64,000 nucleotides of DNA from Qipengyuania sp. HL-TH1 (GTDB taxonomy: Bacteria > Pseudomonadota > Alphaproteobacteria > Sphingomonadales > Sphingomonadaceae): assembly GCF_036365825.1 (NCBI RefSeq), contig NZ_CP142675.1, positions 2,736,501 to 2,800,500 on the forward strand, read 5' to 3'. Made by a program: the position numbers and the translations under genes. This document shows, in pieces, positions 17,066 through 26,714 of the stretch (the first letter of the stretch is position 1; every line of letters begins with the position of its first letter). Below the pieces are notes generated by a model. It ran no database searches. It was not told the DNA's origin and worked only from the letters and a program-made list of their open reading frames with translations.

Positions 17066-19576
17066 ATGTCGATTGTCTGGAAAATCATCCGTATTATCGG
17101 GCTTTACGTCGTCTCTTTCTTTGTTTGCGTAATAATCGCAGCAATCGCATTGGATAGTCTGCCCGATGCGCTTGAAGTTTTTTTCGCCCTTCTCGCGCCC
17201 ATCGCGTTTGTCTGGTGGTATGAAAAGCGTCGAAGTGCGCGAGTGGCTGAGACGGCCGCCCCTGAAAAGCTACGATCTCTCCCATTGTCGCGCGAAGTAG
17301 GAGAGACTCCGAATTCCAGACCCGGTCAGCCAGATCAGTTTGATTCCGACTTCGGAAAAGTTGCGCAAATTGCAGCGGAAACAGTGCGCCGATCTACAGA
17401 ACTACAGCGCCGGTCGGACCAAGAAGAGAAGCTTTCGCGTCAAGCAGAGAGTCCGAGGCAGGGTCCATCGGAAAGATCGCAAGGTCATTACCAAGGCTGG
17501 GTACCTAAGGGCCAGCCCATCACTATCGCAGGTCGCACAATCAATGGGATGATCTACGTCGGCAAACCCCCGCGCATTGACTCATCCTATTATGGCGAGA
17601 GCTGTCGAGCCTACATCGATCCATCGTTATCCGTCTCGCGGGTCGGGTCGGACAAGAATGGCGATAACATGTCATATTGGCCGGGGTATTCGAGCATTCC
17701 TGCCGTTTGCAGAGCCACCTACCTTGATTGGCTGGCGGGTGGGCGACAAGACGGGGCAATCAACCCCGGATACATGTTCCTGTTCTTCTATGGTTTGGAG
17801 CGGCGCTTTCTGATCGACCAGCCCTTGCAGGAAGAAAGAAGACAAATTCTGACAGAAGTCAGGCGACTAAAAAATCTATTCTCAGAAAGCCATTCCGCCC
17901 AAAGATATCTCGGCGAATTCCTCGATGTAGCTGGTGTAGCTGGCATGGGCGAATTCGATTTCGATGACCCTACGCTAAAACAAAGAATTTTGGAGAACAG
18001 GGGGTGGGATTTACCATTCTCCTTGAAATTCTCTATCGGTGGTCTGATTGCAAAGGGTCACGCACTCGATGCGGAATGGATTTACCTATGGCTTTCTTGT
18101 CATCCCGAGCGCCGGATTCGTACACCGGCGCAGCGCTGCGCAAACGAGTTTAAAGAGTTATTCAAGCTCAAATTTCATGCGCTCTACCCCGATGGTCTAA
18201 AAATCCAACAGCCCCAAAGCGCGCTGGCTGACAGATACAAAGCGGCATCCGGTGAATTTGAAGGGCCATTGACGCCAACACTCAATGGAGAGCCCGTTCC
18301 GGATATTTCTGACCTCATAAAGCCGGTCTTAGTTGCTCAGAAGATCGCAGATGAGGCAATGGATGAACTCGATAAATTCAGCCGATATCTTGGACGAAAT
18401 CCAGATGGGCGGGGAACCATCGAAGCGCAGGCACTACTACCTGCCGAGCTTTGGAATCTTTTCCCTTCGGGCGAGTTGGAAGAACTCAAAGCGTGGGCGC
18501 AAGCGCAAATTGCAGCTGGCGGATTGGTTCTAGCGGTTGATGTGATCTCACGACTGGAAGGAGCAGCCCCTGAAAAACTAGGCAAGCGGAACTTGACTGG
18601 CGCAGCAGATGCACTCGCCCGGATTGGCTTCGGTATGGCTCCCGACCCGAGATTTTCACTGCGTGGGCCGAAGTTCGACGAACCCGTCGTGATCTTCGAA
18701 CTGGGCGAGCCGGTCGAACAGCTTGAAGATGTATCCCAGGCCTATCGGACCGAATTGTTGGAACTCGCGCTGGCGACCTTCGTCGCACATGCCGACAGCA
18801 AAATTGTGGAAGCCGAACGCAGGGCACTTCGTGAAAAGATCGAAGCGGTTAGCGGCCTGACTGAGCTTGAGAGAAAGCGTCTCTACGCCAACCTCGAATG
18901 GTATCTCGATGTTCCGCCAGACATGTCATGGCTGCGGAGCAAGTTGAAAGACGCAGACGCTGAACATCATCTGGCCCTGCGTGCTGCGGTTGTCGCGATA
19001 GCCCACGCTGACAGCGTGATTCAGTCTGAAGAAGTGGCTTGCATCGAGAAGATCTACAAGGCTCTGGGGATCGATGCTGGCTTCGTTTACGCCGACCTTC
19101 ATGCTGGCGACGTGCCAGACGGCCCGGTTCGCGTCAAAGCCGCCGAAGCTGAAGCACTAGGCGAACAAATACCGGACGAGCCGAAACCCAAAGCCGCTTC
19201 GCTCGATGCAGCGCGTATTGCCGCTATTCGAAATGACACCGAGCGCGTTTCAAGCGTACTGGGCGAGATTTTTTCGACCGACGAAGACGGGAGCGACGAG
19301 GCCACCGCAGCACATGCTCTTCCATCATCAATGGCTGGCCTCGATCCCAAGCACGCGATGCTTGTGGAGCAGATAATCCAGCGCGAACACTGGACTGACG
19401 AAGAGTTTGACGAGATCGCAGGTAAGCAAGGGCTCATGCCCTCTGGCGCGCTTGAGGTAGTCAATGAGTGGGCTTTCGATAAATTCGATCAAGCATTGCT
19501 CGATGAATATGACGGATATGACGTATCGCCGGACATCGCCGATACGTTGAGAGCCGAGATGGCGAAGGGGGATTAA
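17066..19576 (+). CDS. sngA: Shango defence protein SngA, TerB-domain protein
   Basis: This 836-residue protein has two predicted N-terminal membrane segments (about 4-55), a basic linker, and a TerB_N domain with YVGKPP..., YIDPSLSV, YWPGYSSI and FLFFYGLERR. A TerB domain follows, with AHADSKIVEAERRALREKI and a repeated AHADSVI half, then a C-terminal TerB_C-like region (AMLVEQIIQREHW). ATG 17066 is preferred to the GTG 6 bases earlier. The order TerB protein, P-loop ATPase, DEAD helicase matches the Shango anti-phage system. The membrane anchor suggests the complex sits at the inner membrane. Confidence 0.82.
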   Translation: MSIVWKIIRIIGLYVVSFFVCVIIAAIALDSLPDALEVFFALLAPIAFVWWYEKRRSARVAETAAPEKLRSLPLSREVGETPNSRPGQPDQFDSDFGKVAQIAAETVRRSTELQRRSDQEEKLSRQAESPRQGPSERSQGHYQGWVPKGQPITIAGRTINGMIYVGKPPRIDSSYYGESCRAYIDPSLSVSRVGSDKNGDNMSYWPGYSSIPAVCRATYLDWLAGGRQDGAINPGYMFLFFYGLERRFLIDQPLQEERRQILTEVRRLKNLFSESHSAQRYLGEFLDVAGVAGMGEFDFDDPTLKQRILENRGWDLPFSLKFSIGGLIAKGHALDAEWIYLWLSCHPERRIRTPAQRCANEFKELFKLKFHALYPDGLKIQQPQSALADRYKAASGEFEGPLTPTLNGEPVPDISDLIKPVLVAQKIADEAMDELDKFSRYLGRNPDGRGTIEAQALLPAELWNLFPSGELEELKAWAQAQIAAGGLVLAVDVISRLEGAAPEKLGKRNLTGAADALARIGFGMAPDPRFSLRGPKFDEPVVIFELGEPVEQLEDVSQAYRTELLELALATFVAHADSKIVEAERRALREKIEAVSGLTELERKRLYANLEWYLDVPPDMSWLRSKLKDADAEHHLALRAAVVAIAHADSVIQSEEVACIEKIYKALGIDAGFVYADLHAGDVPDGPVRVKAAEAEALGEQIPDEPKPKAASLDAARIAAIRNDTERVSSVLGEIFSTDEDGSDEATAAHALPSSMAGLDPKHAMLVEQIIQREHWTDEEFDEIAGKQGLMPSGALEVVNEWAFDKFDQALLDEYDGYDVSPDIADTLRAEMAKGD

Positions 19577-19579
19577 TTC

Positions 19580-20884
19580 ATGTCGAGACTGAAGCCGCGC
19601 GAACGCGACGCTATTGTTCAGGCGCTACGCGCGGGGGTTGTTCCCAAATTGGGACTTCGGCACATTCAGGTCGGACGAGCGCGTGAGATCGAAGAACTCG
19701 TCAAGGACATGGACCGGATCGCCGATGGCGGTTCAGCCATTCGTTTCATCATCGGCGAGTATGGCTCCGGCAAGACCTTCTTCATGAACCTGATCCGGCT
19801 TGTGGCGCTCGAAAAGGGACTGGTCGTCATGTTTGCCGACCTTGCCCCGGATCGGCGCATCCACGCGACCGGCGGGCAAGCACGGGGCCTCTACGCAGAG
19901 ATGGCGCGAAACCTTGCCACCCGTACCAAGCCGGATGGCGGTGCATTGCCAAGTGTTGTCGAGCGGTTTGTCAGCCAGGCCCAGCACGATGCCGAGGCTC
20001 AAGAGCGATCGACAGATGACATCATTCGCCAGCGCCTTGCCCATTTCGAAGAACTGACTGGAGGCTTCGACTTCGCGCAGGTGATCCGCCGGTATTGGGA
20101 GGGGCACGAAACCGGCGATGAAGAGCTGAAATCGGCAGCGATCAGATGGCTGCGCGGCGAATTTGCAACCAAAACCGATGCTCGCAAGGCTCTGGGTGTT
20201 CGCACAATCGTCAATGACGCCAGCGTCTACGATCACCTCAAACTGATGTCGGCATTTGTCTGTGAAGCGGGCTACAAGGGCCTGCTCGTCGGCCTTGACG
20301 AGATGGTCAACCTCTACAAGCTGACTTCATCGCAAGCCCGCAATGCCAACTATGAGCAAATCCTGCGTATCCTGAACGACGTTCTGCAAGGGAGCGCTGA
20401 GAACCTTGGGTTCCTCTTGGGAGGAACGCCGGAATTCCTCATGAATACGCGGCGCGGCCTCTACAGCTATGAGGCCCTGCAATCTCGCCTCGCAGAGAAC
20501 ACCTTTGCGCGTGACGGACTGGTCGATCTTTCCGGGCCAGTCATTCGATTGGCCAGCCTTACACCTGAAGACCTGTTCGTGCTCCTAGCCAACATTCGCG
20601 CCGTCATGCAGGGCGATGAAGCAATCCTACCAGACGACGCCTTGGAAGCGTTCATGATACACTGCTCGGAAAGGATCGGGGAGGCCTATTTCAGAACCCC
20701 CCGGAACACAGTCACGGCTTTTGTAAATCTTCTGGCGGTGCTCGAACAAAACCCAGGCGTCGAATGGTCGGACCTCATCGAAGAGCTCGACGTGGCGGAA
20801 GATTCTGGTGACGACATGAGCGACGTGGATGAGAGCGTTGGCGCTGTCCCTGAGAGCGACGAGCTAGCCAGCTTCCGACTGTGA
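19580..20884 (+). CDS. sngB: Shango defence protein SngB, DUF2791-type P-loop ATPase
   Basis: The 434-residue ATPase has a Walker A motif GEYGSGKTFF (59-68) and a Walker B-like LLVGLDEMVNLY, with the STAND/AAA-like layout of the DUF2791 family related to the BREX ATPases BrxC and BrxD. It starts 3 bases after sngA, and its stop overlaps the GTG start of the helicase gene, so the three are translationally coupled. In Shango the ATPase is thought to couple the TerB protein to the helicase. Confidence 0.85.
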   Translation: MSRLKPRERDAIVQALRAGVVPKLGLRHIQVGRAREIEELVKDMDRIADGGSAIRFIIGEYGSGKTFFMNLIRLVALEKGLVVMFADLAPDRRIHATGGQARGLYAEMARNLATRTKPDGGALPSVVERFVSQAQHDAEAQERSTDDIIRQRLAHFEELTGGFDFAQVIRRYWEGHETGDEELKSAAIRWLRGEFATKTDARKALGVRTIVNDASVYDHLKLMSAFVCEAGYKGLLVGLDEMVNLYKLTSSQARNANYEQILRILNDVLQGSAENLGFLLGGTPEFLMNTRRGLYSYEALQSRLAENTFARDGLVDLSGPVIRLASLTPEDLFVLLANIRAVMQGDEAILPDDALEAFMIHCSERIGEAYFRTPRNTVTAFVNLLAVLEQNPGVEWSDLIEELDVAEDSGDDMSDVDESVGAVPESDELASFRL

Positions 20885-23055
20885 GCACGGCGTTCGACAA
20901 GCTGGCTCGACCAATCCAGAAATGGGTTCGTCAGCAAGGCTGGAAGGAATTGCGCGACATTCAAGCGCGCGCCACGCACGTGCTTATGGACGGCAATCGT
21001 GACCTGATTGTCGCTGCCAGCACTGCCGGAGGTAAGACTGAAGCCGCATTTCTCCCACTACTGTCCCAGGTGCTCGATGAACCCAGTGAGGACTCCGGAT
21101 TTGATGTTCTGTATGTCGCGCCGCTGAAAGCGCTCATCACCGATCAGGCGCGGCGACTTGAAGACATTTGTCGCGACACAGACTTGCCTATCACGCCGTG
21201 GCATGGCGACGTTTCGTCATCGGTGAAGGCTAAGGCTACCAAGCGACCGAGGGGCGTGCTGCTAATCACCCCGGAGTCTCTTGAAGCGCTATTCATTCGA
21301 CGCGGATTGGAGATTCCGAGACTGTTTGGCGCAACGCGCGCAGTCATTCTCGATGAATTGCATTCGGTCCTCGACAGTGAGCGCGGAATCCAGATGCGTT
21401 CGCTTCTCACGCGCCTCGAAATTGCTCTAAAGAGACCTATTCGCCGGGTTGGTTTGTCGGCCACACTCGGAGATATGGAGCTTGCGAAGGCTTATCTTCG
21501 TCCTGACAGCCCAAGTGAAGTCGAACAGGTCATTGCCGAGGGCGGATCAGCCGAATTGCAGCTTCAGCTCCGTGGCTACGTTGCTGGCGACAAGGACGAT
21601 GAAGGCCCTTCAGCGACGGATGCCATTGCGCAGCACCTATTCGAACACCTGAGAGGCAGCGACAATCTTGTCTTTGGCGGTGCGCGTCAGGCAGTTGAAA
21701 TCTACTCAGATCGGTTGCGCGCACTTTGCGAAAAGGAACACCTGCCGCAGGAGTTTTACCCTCACCACGCCAGCCTGTCGCGCGAGCATCGAGACTTCGT
21801 CGAACGTCGCCTGAAAGATGGTACTGCGCCGACGACTGCCATCTGCACTTCCACGCTGGAATTGGGAATCGATATTGGCGATGTAACCTGCGTCGGCCAG
21901 ATTGGCGCACCGTTCAGCGTCGCATCACTCAGGCAAAGGCTTGGCCGATCAGGGCGGCGACCTGGCAAGCCAGCTATCCTTCGACAATACGCAGTTGAGG
22001 CGAAGCTCACGCCGACGAGCAATTTCTCGGACCGTCTTCGCCTAGGCATGGTGCGGGCCATTTCGATGATCGAATTGCTTTTGGAAGGCTGGTGCGAACC
22101 GCCGCAACGCGAGGCCCTTCACCTTTCGACACTCGTTCACCAAATCCTCTCGGTAATCTCCGAGCGAGGCGGAATACGTGCGCAGCAACTCTACGGGATT
22201 CTCTGCCAGATCGGGCCATTCCGCCAGGTCGATACCCAGCTGTTCCTGGATGTCTTGCGAGCACTCGGGCAACCCGAGGTCGCGCTCATTGAGCAAGCCA
22301 GCGATGGCCTTCTATTGCTCGGTGCCAATGGCGAGAAGCTGGTCGAGCACTATAGCTTCTACGCCGTATTTCAGACGCCCGAGGAATACCGGCTGATTTC
22401 CGGCGGTAAGGAGCTTGGGACACTTCCCATCGACAACATGATCGCGCCGGGAATGCTTCTCATTTTTTCCGGCAGGCGCTGGCTGGTGCAGGAAGTTCTC
22501 GACCGGGATCGTGTCATCATGGTTGCACCGGCGAAAGCCGGAGTGCCGCCCATCTTTGGGGGCGACCCTGGCAACATCCATGACCGGGTGATCGAGCGAA
22601 TGTTCGATGTTATAGAAGGCCAAAAGCGCCCGATCTATCTTGATCCGACTGCGCTAGAGCTACTCGACGAGGCACGCAGCAACTACGGCCAACTGCAATT
22701 TGCCCCCGGAAGGATTGCGCAGCTCAGCGACAATGCCGCTGTCATAGCGACCAAAACAGGTTCCGTTCGGACAACGACCTTGGCACTCGCCCTTCGCGCG
22801 AGCGGCTTCACCGTGCAGACTCACGACGGCTTTCTGGAAGTGTTCGGGAAGGACGAAAGTCCGGAGTTGATCGACGCACTTTCTGCTCTCGCAGATGGCA
22901 AAGAGATGGACCTATTTGCTCATTCACCAAACCTTTTGTTCGAGAAGTTCCATCCGCATTTGACAGAGGAGTTGCTGCAAAAGGACGCTTTGTCTGCGCA
23001 CCTTGATGCGAGTGGATTGGCTGAGTTGACCCGCTCGATTCTAGGACGGGATTAG
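20881..23055 (+). CDS. sngC: Shango defence protein SngC, DEAD/DEAH-box helicase
   Basis: This is a 724-residue superfamily 2 helicase of Lhr-like type. Motif I is ASTAGGKTEAA (46-56), motif II DELH (about 158-161), motif III SATLGD, and the second RecA domain shows TSTLELGIDIGDV and RLGRSGRR. A C-terminal winged-helix-like extension of about 250 residues follows. The start is a GTG overlapping the upstream TGA. It completes the three-gene Shango operon and probably acts on phage DNA. The same domain set in BREX-like systems is the main alternative, but no BREX pglX/pglZ partner is present. Confidence 0.85.
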   Translation: MSTAFDKLARPIQKWVRQQGWKELRDIQARATHVLMDGNRDLIVAASTAGGKTEAAFLPLLSQVLDEPSEDSGFDVLYVAPLKALITDQARRLEDICRDTDLPITPWHGDVSSSVKAKATKRPRGVLLITPESLEALFIRRGLEIPRLFGATRAVILDELHSVLDSERGIQMRSLLTRLEIALKRPIRRVGLSATLGDMELAKAYLRPDSPSEVEQVIAEGGSAELQLQLRGYVAGDKDDEGPSATDAIAQHLFEHLRGSDNLVFGGARQAVEIYSDRLRALCEKEHLPQEFYPHHASLSREHRDFVERRLKDGTAPTTAICTSTLELGIDIGDVTCVGQIGAPFSVASLRQRLGRSGRRPGKPAILRQYAVEAKLTPTSNFSDRLRLGMVRAISMIELLLEGWCEPPQREALHLSTLVHQILSVISERGGIRAQQLYGILCQIGPFRQVDTQLFLDVLRALGQPEVALIEQASDGLLLLGANGEKLVEHYSFYAVFQTPEEYRLISGGKELGTLPIDNMIAPGMLLIFSGRRWLVQEVLDRDRVIMVAPAKAGVPPIFGGDPGNIHDRVIERMFDVIEGQKRPIYLDPTALELLDEARSNYGQLQFAPGRIAQLSDNAAVIATKTGSVRTTTLALALRASGFTVQTHDGFLEVFGKDESPELIDALSALADGKEMDLFAHSPNLLFEKFHPHLTEELLQKDALSAHLDASGLAELTRSILGRD

Positions 23056-23083
23056 CGTGCCAATTGCCGTTCGGGCCGCGCTG

Positions 23084-23317
23084 CTATCCATCATTCGATT
23101 GCTCCGCTTCAAACGCCCGTTTCCCCTTGCGCCGGAACAGCACCAGCGCCTGCGCTCCGTCAGGCCCGCGCAGCTTGGCCGCGACGGTGAGGAACGCGCC
23201 GTAGAGAGCGGCGCGATCATCGTCGGTCAGCTCGACCAGATCGGCCTTTGCGACCAGGCCGCCTAGCTCGATCAGTTGCCGGGTCCGCTCGCGCCGTTTC
23301 ACTTGCCATTCGCGCAT
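23084..23317 (-). CDS. traD: Conjugal transfer protein TraD, Ti-plasmid type
   Basis: The 77-residue product carries the TraD signature RTRQLIELGGLVAKADLVEL and a short helical C-terminus. Family members have about 70-80 residues and are encoded next to traC and divergent from traA. The ATG at 23317 lies just downstream of the traC stop (23340) and gives the family length. The longer open frame on this strand overlaps traC in another frame and is not needed. Small TraD proteins are accessory to relaxosome formation at oriT. Confidence 0.75.
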   Translation of the reverse strand: MREWQVKRRERTRQLIELGGLVAKADLVELTDDDRAALYGAFLTVAAKLRGPDGAQALVLFRRKGKRAFEAEQSNDG

Positions 23318-23339
23318 GTCAGTTCGCGCCTTTGCTGCC

Positions 23340-23645
23340 TCAAGCCGATGCCGCGCCGCTATCGAGCGGGAGAGTGCCTTCCGGCTGTTTGCTAGCTGCG
23401 CTCGAAGTGTCCCGTGACTTTCCCTGAAAGAATGCGGCGCCGCGCTTGCGCCAGCCCTCCCCGATTGCCTTGTCGGTATTCGCCGCAGCATCGAGCAGCG
23501 CGCCTGCGAGGACATCGGCATCGAGCGTGTCGGCACCGGTTGCTGTGACCAGCGCGCCGAGGTCGCGCACGCGGCGTTCTTTGAGCTGTTTGGCCTTGTC
23601 GGCAAGTGCCTTCAGCTCCGAATCAAAATCGCGGGGTTTGCGCAT
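23340..23645 (-). CDS. traC: Conjugal transfer protein TraC, Ti-plasmid type
   Basis: This 101-residue protein begins MRKPRDFDSELKALADKAKQ, a coiled-coil-like N-terminus typical of TraC of Agrobacterium Ti-type DNA-processing systems, followed by DLGALVTATGADTLDADVLA. The start at 23645 is chosen because homologues begin with M-K/R-K-P. It is divergent from the relaxase gene across the oriT region. It probably helps the relaxase at oriT. Confidence 0.75.
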   Translation of the reverse strand: MRKPRDFDSELKALADKAKQLKERRVRDLGALVTATGADTLDADVLAGALLDAAANTDKAIGEGWRKRGAAFFQGKSRDTSSAASKQPEGTLPLDSGAASA

Positions 23646-23761
23646 GTGTTGTCTCCATCGTTGGTGTGATGGAGCCATGATAATCGTGCTTGTAATCCAA
23701 TGCAGTAAGGTCGCCGGGACAATGTGAAACCGCCTAGTCCCGATCAGGATTTTATCATGAG

Positions 23762-23780
23762 AGGGCGCGCTTATACGTCG
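23762..23780 (+). other. oriT nick region, Ti/RSF1010-like
   Basis: The stretch AGGGCGCGCTTATACGTC lies between divergent traC and traA. It closely matches the conserved nick-site region of Ti-type and IncQ-type origins of transfer (GGGCGCACTTATACGTC-like consensus). Its position beside the cognate relaxase gene and the absence of any other role make oriT the best reading. The exact nick base is not determined here. Confidence 0.75.
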
Positions 23781-23818
23781 TGCCGACGCAGGCTTTGCGG
23801 TGTAACTGGATTGCCGTC

Positions 23819-26704
23819 ATGGCAATCTTTCACTTCAGCGCAAAGGTCATCGGAAGGTCGAGCGGACGCAGTGCCGTTGCGGCGGCAGCCTATCGTGCAG
23901 GCGAGAGATTGCATGATGAACGCATCGACAGAACCCATGATTTCACCAACAAGGCAGGCGTTCTTCATTCCGAAGTGATGTTGCCCAAAGGTGCGCCTGA
24001 AGCCTTCGCCGATCGGGCCACTTTGTGGAACGCGGTCGAGGCCGCCGAAAAGCGCAAGGATGCCCAGCTCGCCCGAGAGGTCGAGTTTGCCCTGCCCCGC
24101 GAGTTGGCGAAGAAGGACAACATCAGGCTGGCACGCGAGTTCGTCAAAGCCGAGTTCGTCGAGAAGGGTATGATTGCCGATCTCAATGTTCATTGGGATA
24201 TTGGCGAAGACGGCAAGGCCAAGCCGCACACGCATGTCATGCTCACCATGCGCGAGGTCACCAAGGACGGTTTTGGCGCAAAGGTTCGCGACTGGAACAA
24301 GACCGCGCTGATCGAGCAGTGGCGCGAGCGTTGGGCCGATCATGTGAACCGCGCGCTTGCGACACGCGACATAGACGCGCGGATGGATCACCGCAGCCTC
24401 GAAGCCCAAGGGATAGCGCTGGAGCCGCAGGACAAGATCGGCCCCGCCGCATCACGCATTGGCGGGCGCGGGCTGGAAGCCGAGAGGATCGAAGAGCACC
24501 GCGCCATTGCCCAACGCAATGGCGAACGGATCATTGCAACTCCGGGTTTGGCACTGGATGCGATCACGCACCAGCAGGCGACGTTCACCAGGCGCGATCT
24601 CGCCGCCTTCGTTCACCGGCACAGCGACGGCAAAGAACAATTCGACGCGGCCTACAATGCGGTGCGAGGTTCGTCCGATTTGATATCCCTGGGCAAGGAT
24701 GGACGCGGGCAGGATCGCTTCACGTCACGCGCAATGATCGAGGCCGAACAGCGCCTGCATCGCGCCGCCGACACGATGGCACAGCGCACGGGTCACGCCG
24801 TCAATGATGTGCAACGAAATGCCGCCTTCGCGAACGCTTCAGGGCGCGGCCTGGTGCTGTCCGGCGAGCAGAAATCCGCCTTCGAGCATGTGACCAAGAG
24901 CAAGGGACTTGCCGTGGTCGTCGGCTACGCCGGGACCGGCAAAAGCGCGATGCTGGGCGTGGCGCGCGAGGCCTGGGAAAGTGCGGGCTCCACAGTACGC
25001 GGCGCAGCGCTGTCCGGCATCGCCGCCGAGGGGCTGGAGAACGGCTCCGGCATCGCGTCGCGCACTATCGCCAGCCTTGAGCACCAATGGGGCAAGGGAC
25101 GCGAGTTGCTCACTTCCCGCGACGTGCTCGTCATCGACGAAGCGGGCATGGTCGGCACGCGCCAGATGGAGCGCGTACTGTCCCATGCTGCCAAAGCCGG
25201 TGCGAAGGTAGTCCTGGTCGGCGACCAGCAGCAACTTCAGGCCATCGAGGCAGGCGCGGCCTTCCGGGCGATCCAGGAACGCCACGGCGGCGTCGAGATC
25301 AGCGAAGTCCGCCGTCAGCTATCGGCTTGGCAGCAGGATGCGACCAGGCACCTCGCCACAGGCCGCACCGGCGAAGCGATCCGCAGCCATGAGGAACGCG
25401 GCATGGTCCATGCCGCCGACACGCGCGAAGCGGCCCGCGCGGCCTTGATCGACCGTTGGGATCAGGAGCGGCGGGCCAGCCCAGACGAAAGCCAGATCAT
25501 CCTCACCCACACCAATGACGAGGTGCGCGAGCTGAACCAGATGGCGCGCGAGAAGATGCGCGAGGCTGGCGCGCTAGGTGCCGATGCCACGATCAAGTCG
25601 GCACGCGGCGAACGCCAGTTTGCATCGGGCGACCGCATCATTTTCCTGCGCAACGAGCGTGGGCTTGGGGTCAAGAACGGGACACTTGGCACGGTCGCAA
25701 TGGCCAGCGTGCAGAGCATGGCCGTGCGCACCGATGATGGCCGCGAGGTCGCCTTCGAGACCAAGAACTATGGCCATATCGATCATGGCTACGCGGCCAC
25801 GATCCACAAGGCGCAGGGCATGACGGTGGATCGTGCCCATGCGCTCGCCACTCCCGGCATGGACAGCCACTCGGCCTATGTCGCCATGTCGCGCCATCGC
25901 GAAGGGCTGGCGCTGCACTATGGGCGCGATGACTTTGCCGACCAGTCGAAGCTCGTCCGCACGCTCAGCCGTGAGCGCGGGAAGGATATGGCGGGCGATT
26001 ACAAGCCCGAGCAGGCTTTCGCCGAACTGCGGGGCATCACCTTCCGCGAGCGGATCGTAAAGATGGTGCGGCAGGTGCCCGAACGCGCCAAATCGATCTT
26101 CGGAAACTTCCGTCCGCAGGCACGCCAGCTTGAGCCGCTTCCAGCACAAACGAACACGCAGAACAACCAGCGCCGTGCGGTCGAACGCTACGCCCGCGCG
26201 CTTGGCGATATCGGGACGATGCAGGCCCAGGGCTTGCCCGTCCTGCCGCACCAGAAGGACGCGCTGGAGAGGGCCGGAATGGCGCTCGAGGCGATCCGGC
26301 CCCATGCCGTCACCGACCTCGCCAAAGCGCTGGAGCGGCGTCCTGAACTGATTGCAGAGGCCGCAGGCGGGCGCAGCCAGGAAGTCTTGCGCGCCATGCA
26401 GCACGAAGCCGCCGTGCGCACCGATCCGGCGCTACGAACCGAGCGCTTTGTCAGCGACTGGCTGGGGCTGGCCGCTGCGCGCAAGCAGCTTGAGCAGCAA
26501 GGCGACCGCGCCGGCGCTGCCCGCGTATCGGCAAAGCAGAACGAGCTGGCGAAGTCGCTTGAACGCGATCCCCAGGTCGAAGGCCTGCTGCGTGGCAAGA
26601 CCCGCGAACTTGGCATCGATCCGAAGCCGGAACGCAGCATCGCCAACGAACTCACCGCAACCCTCGCTCGCGAGCGCACCCGCGCCTTCGACATGGGCAT
26701 TTAG
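23819..26704 (+). CDS. traA: TraA relaxase-helicase, Ti-type Dtr system (MobL/MobA N-terminus)
   Basis: The 961-residue product starts with a MobA/MobL relaxase domain (MAIFHFSAKVIGRSSGRSAV) including the metal-binding histidines in KPHTHVMLTMR (H137, H139). A TraI-like helicase follows with Walker A GYAGTGKSAM near 370 and motif II VIDEAGMVGTRQ, and further helicase motifs include HKAQGMTVDRA. The ATG at 23819 matches the family N-terminus. It nicks oriT and unwinds DNA for transfer. No type IV secretion genes are in the window, so transfer would need a helper apparatus. It is slightly shorter than Agrobacterium TraA. Confidence 0.92.
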   Translation: MAIFHFSAKVIGRSSGRSAVAAAAYRAGERLHDERIDRTHDFTNKAGVLHSEVMLPKGAPEAFADRATLWNAVEAAEKRKDAQLAREVEFALPRELAKKDNIRLAREFVKAEFVEKGMIADLNVHWDIGEDGKAKPHTHVMLTMREVTKDGFGAKVRDWNKTALIEQWRERWADHVNRALATRDIDARMDHRSLEAQGIALEPQDKIGPAASRIGGRGLEAERIEEHRAIAQRNGERIIATPGLALDAITHQQATFTRRDLAAFVHRHSDGKEQFDAAYNAVRGSSDLISLGKDGRGQDRFTSRAMIEAEQRLHRAADTMAQRTGHAVNDVQRNAAFANASGRGLVLSGEQKSAFEHVTKSKGLAVVVGYAGTGKSAMLGVAREAWESAGSTVRGAALSGIAAEGLENGSGIASRTIASLEHQWGKGRELLTSRDVLVIDEAGMVGTRQMERVLSHAAKAGAKVVLVGDQQQLQAIEAGAAFRAIQERHGGVEISEVRRQLSAWQQDATRHLATGRTGEAIRSHEERGMVHAADTREAARAALIDRWDQERRASPDESQIILTHTNDEVRELNQMAREKMREAGALGADATIKSARGERQFASGDRIIFLRNERGLGVKNGTLGTVAMASVQSMAVRTDDGREVAFETKNYGHIDHGYAATIHKAQGMTVDRAHALATPGMDSHSAYVAMSRHREGLALHYGRDDFADQSKLVRTLSRERGKDMAGDYKPEQAFAELRGITFRERIVKMVRQVPERAKSIFGNFRPQARQLEPLPAQTNTQNNQRRAVERYARALGDIGTMQAQGLPVLPHQKDALERAGMALEAIRPHAVTDLAKALERRPELIAEAAGGRSQEVLRAMQHEAAVRTDPALRTERFVSDWLGLAAARKQLEQQGDRAGAARVSAKQNELAKSLERDPQVEGLLRGKTRELGIDPKPERSIANELTATLARERTRAFDMGI

Positions 26705-26714
26705 GAGAACCGAC

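Noticed and set aside
17066..23055. BREX system
   Set aside because: The DUF2791-type ATPase and helicase also occur in BREX, but PglZ, PglX and BrxA/B are missing and the TerB protein fits Shango better.
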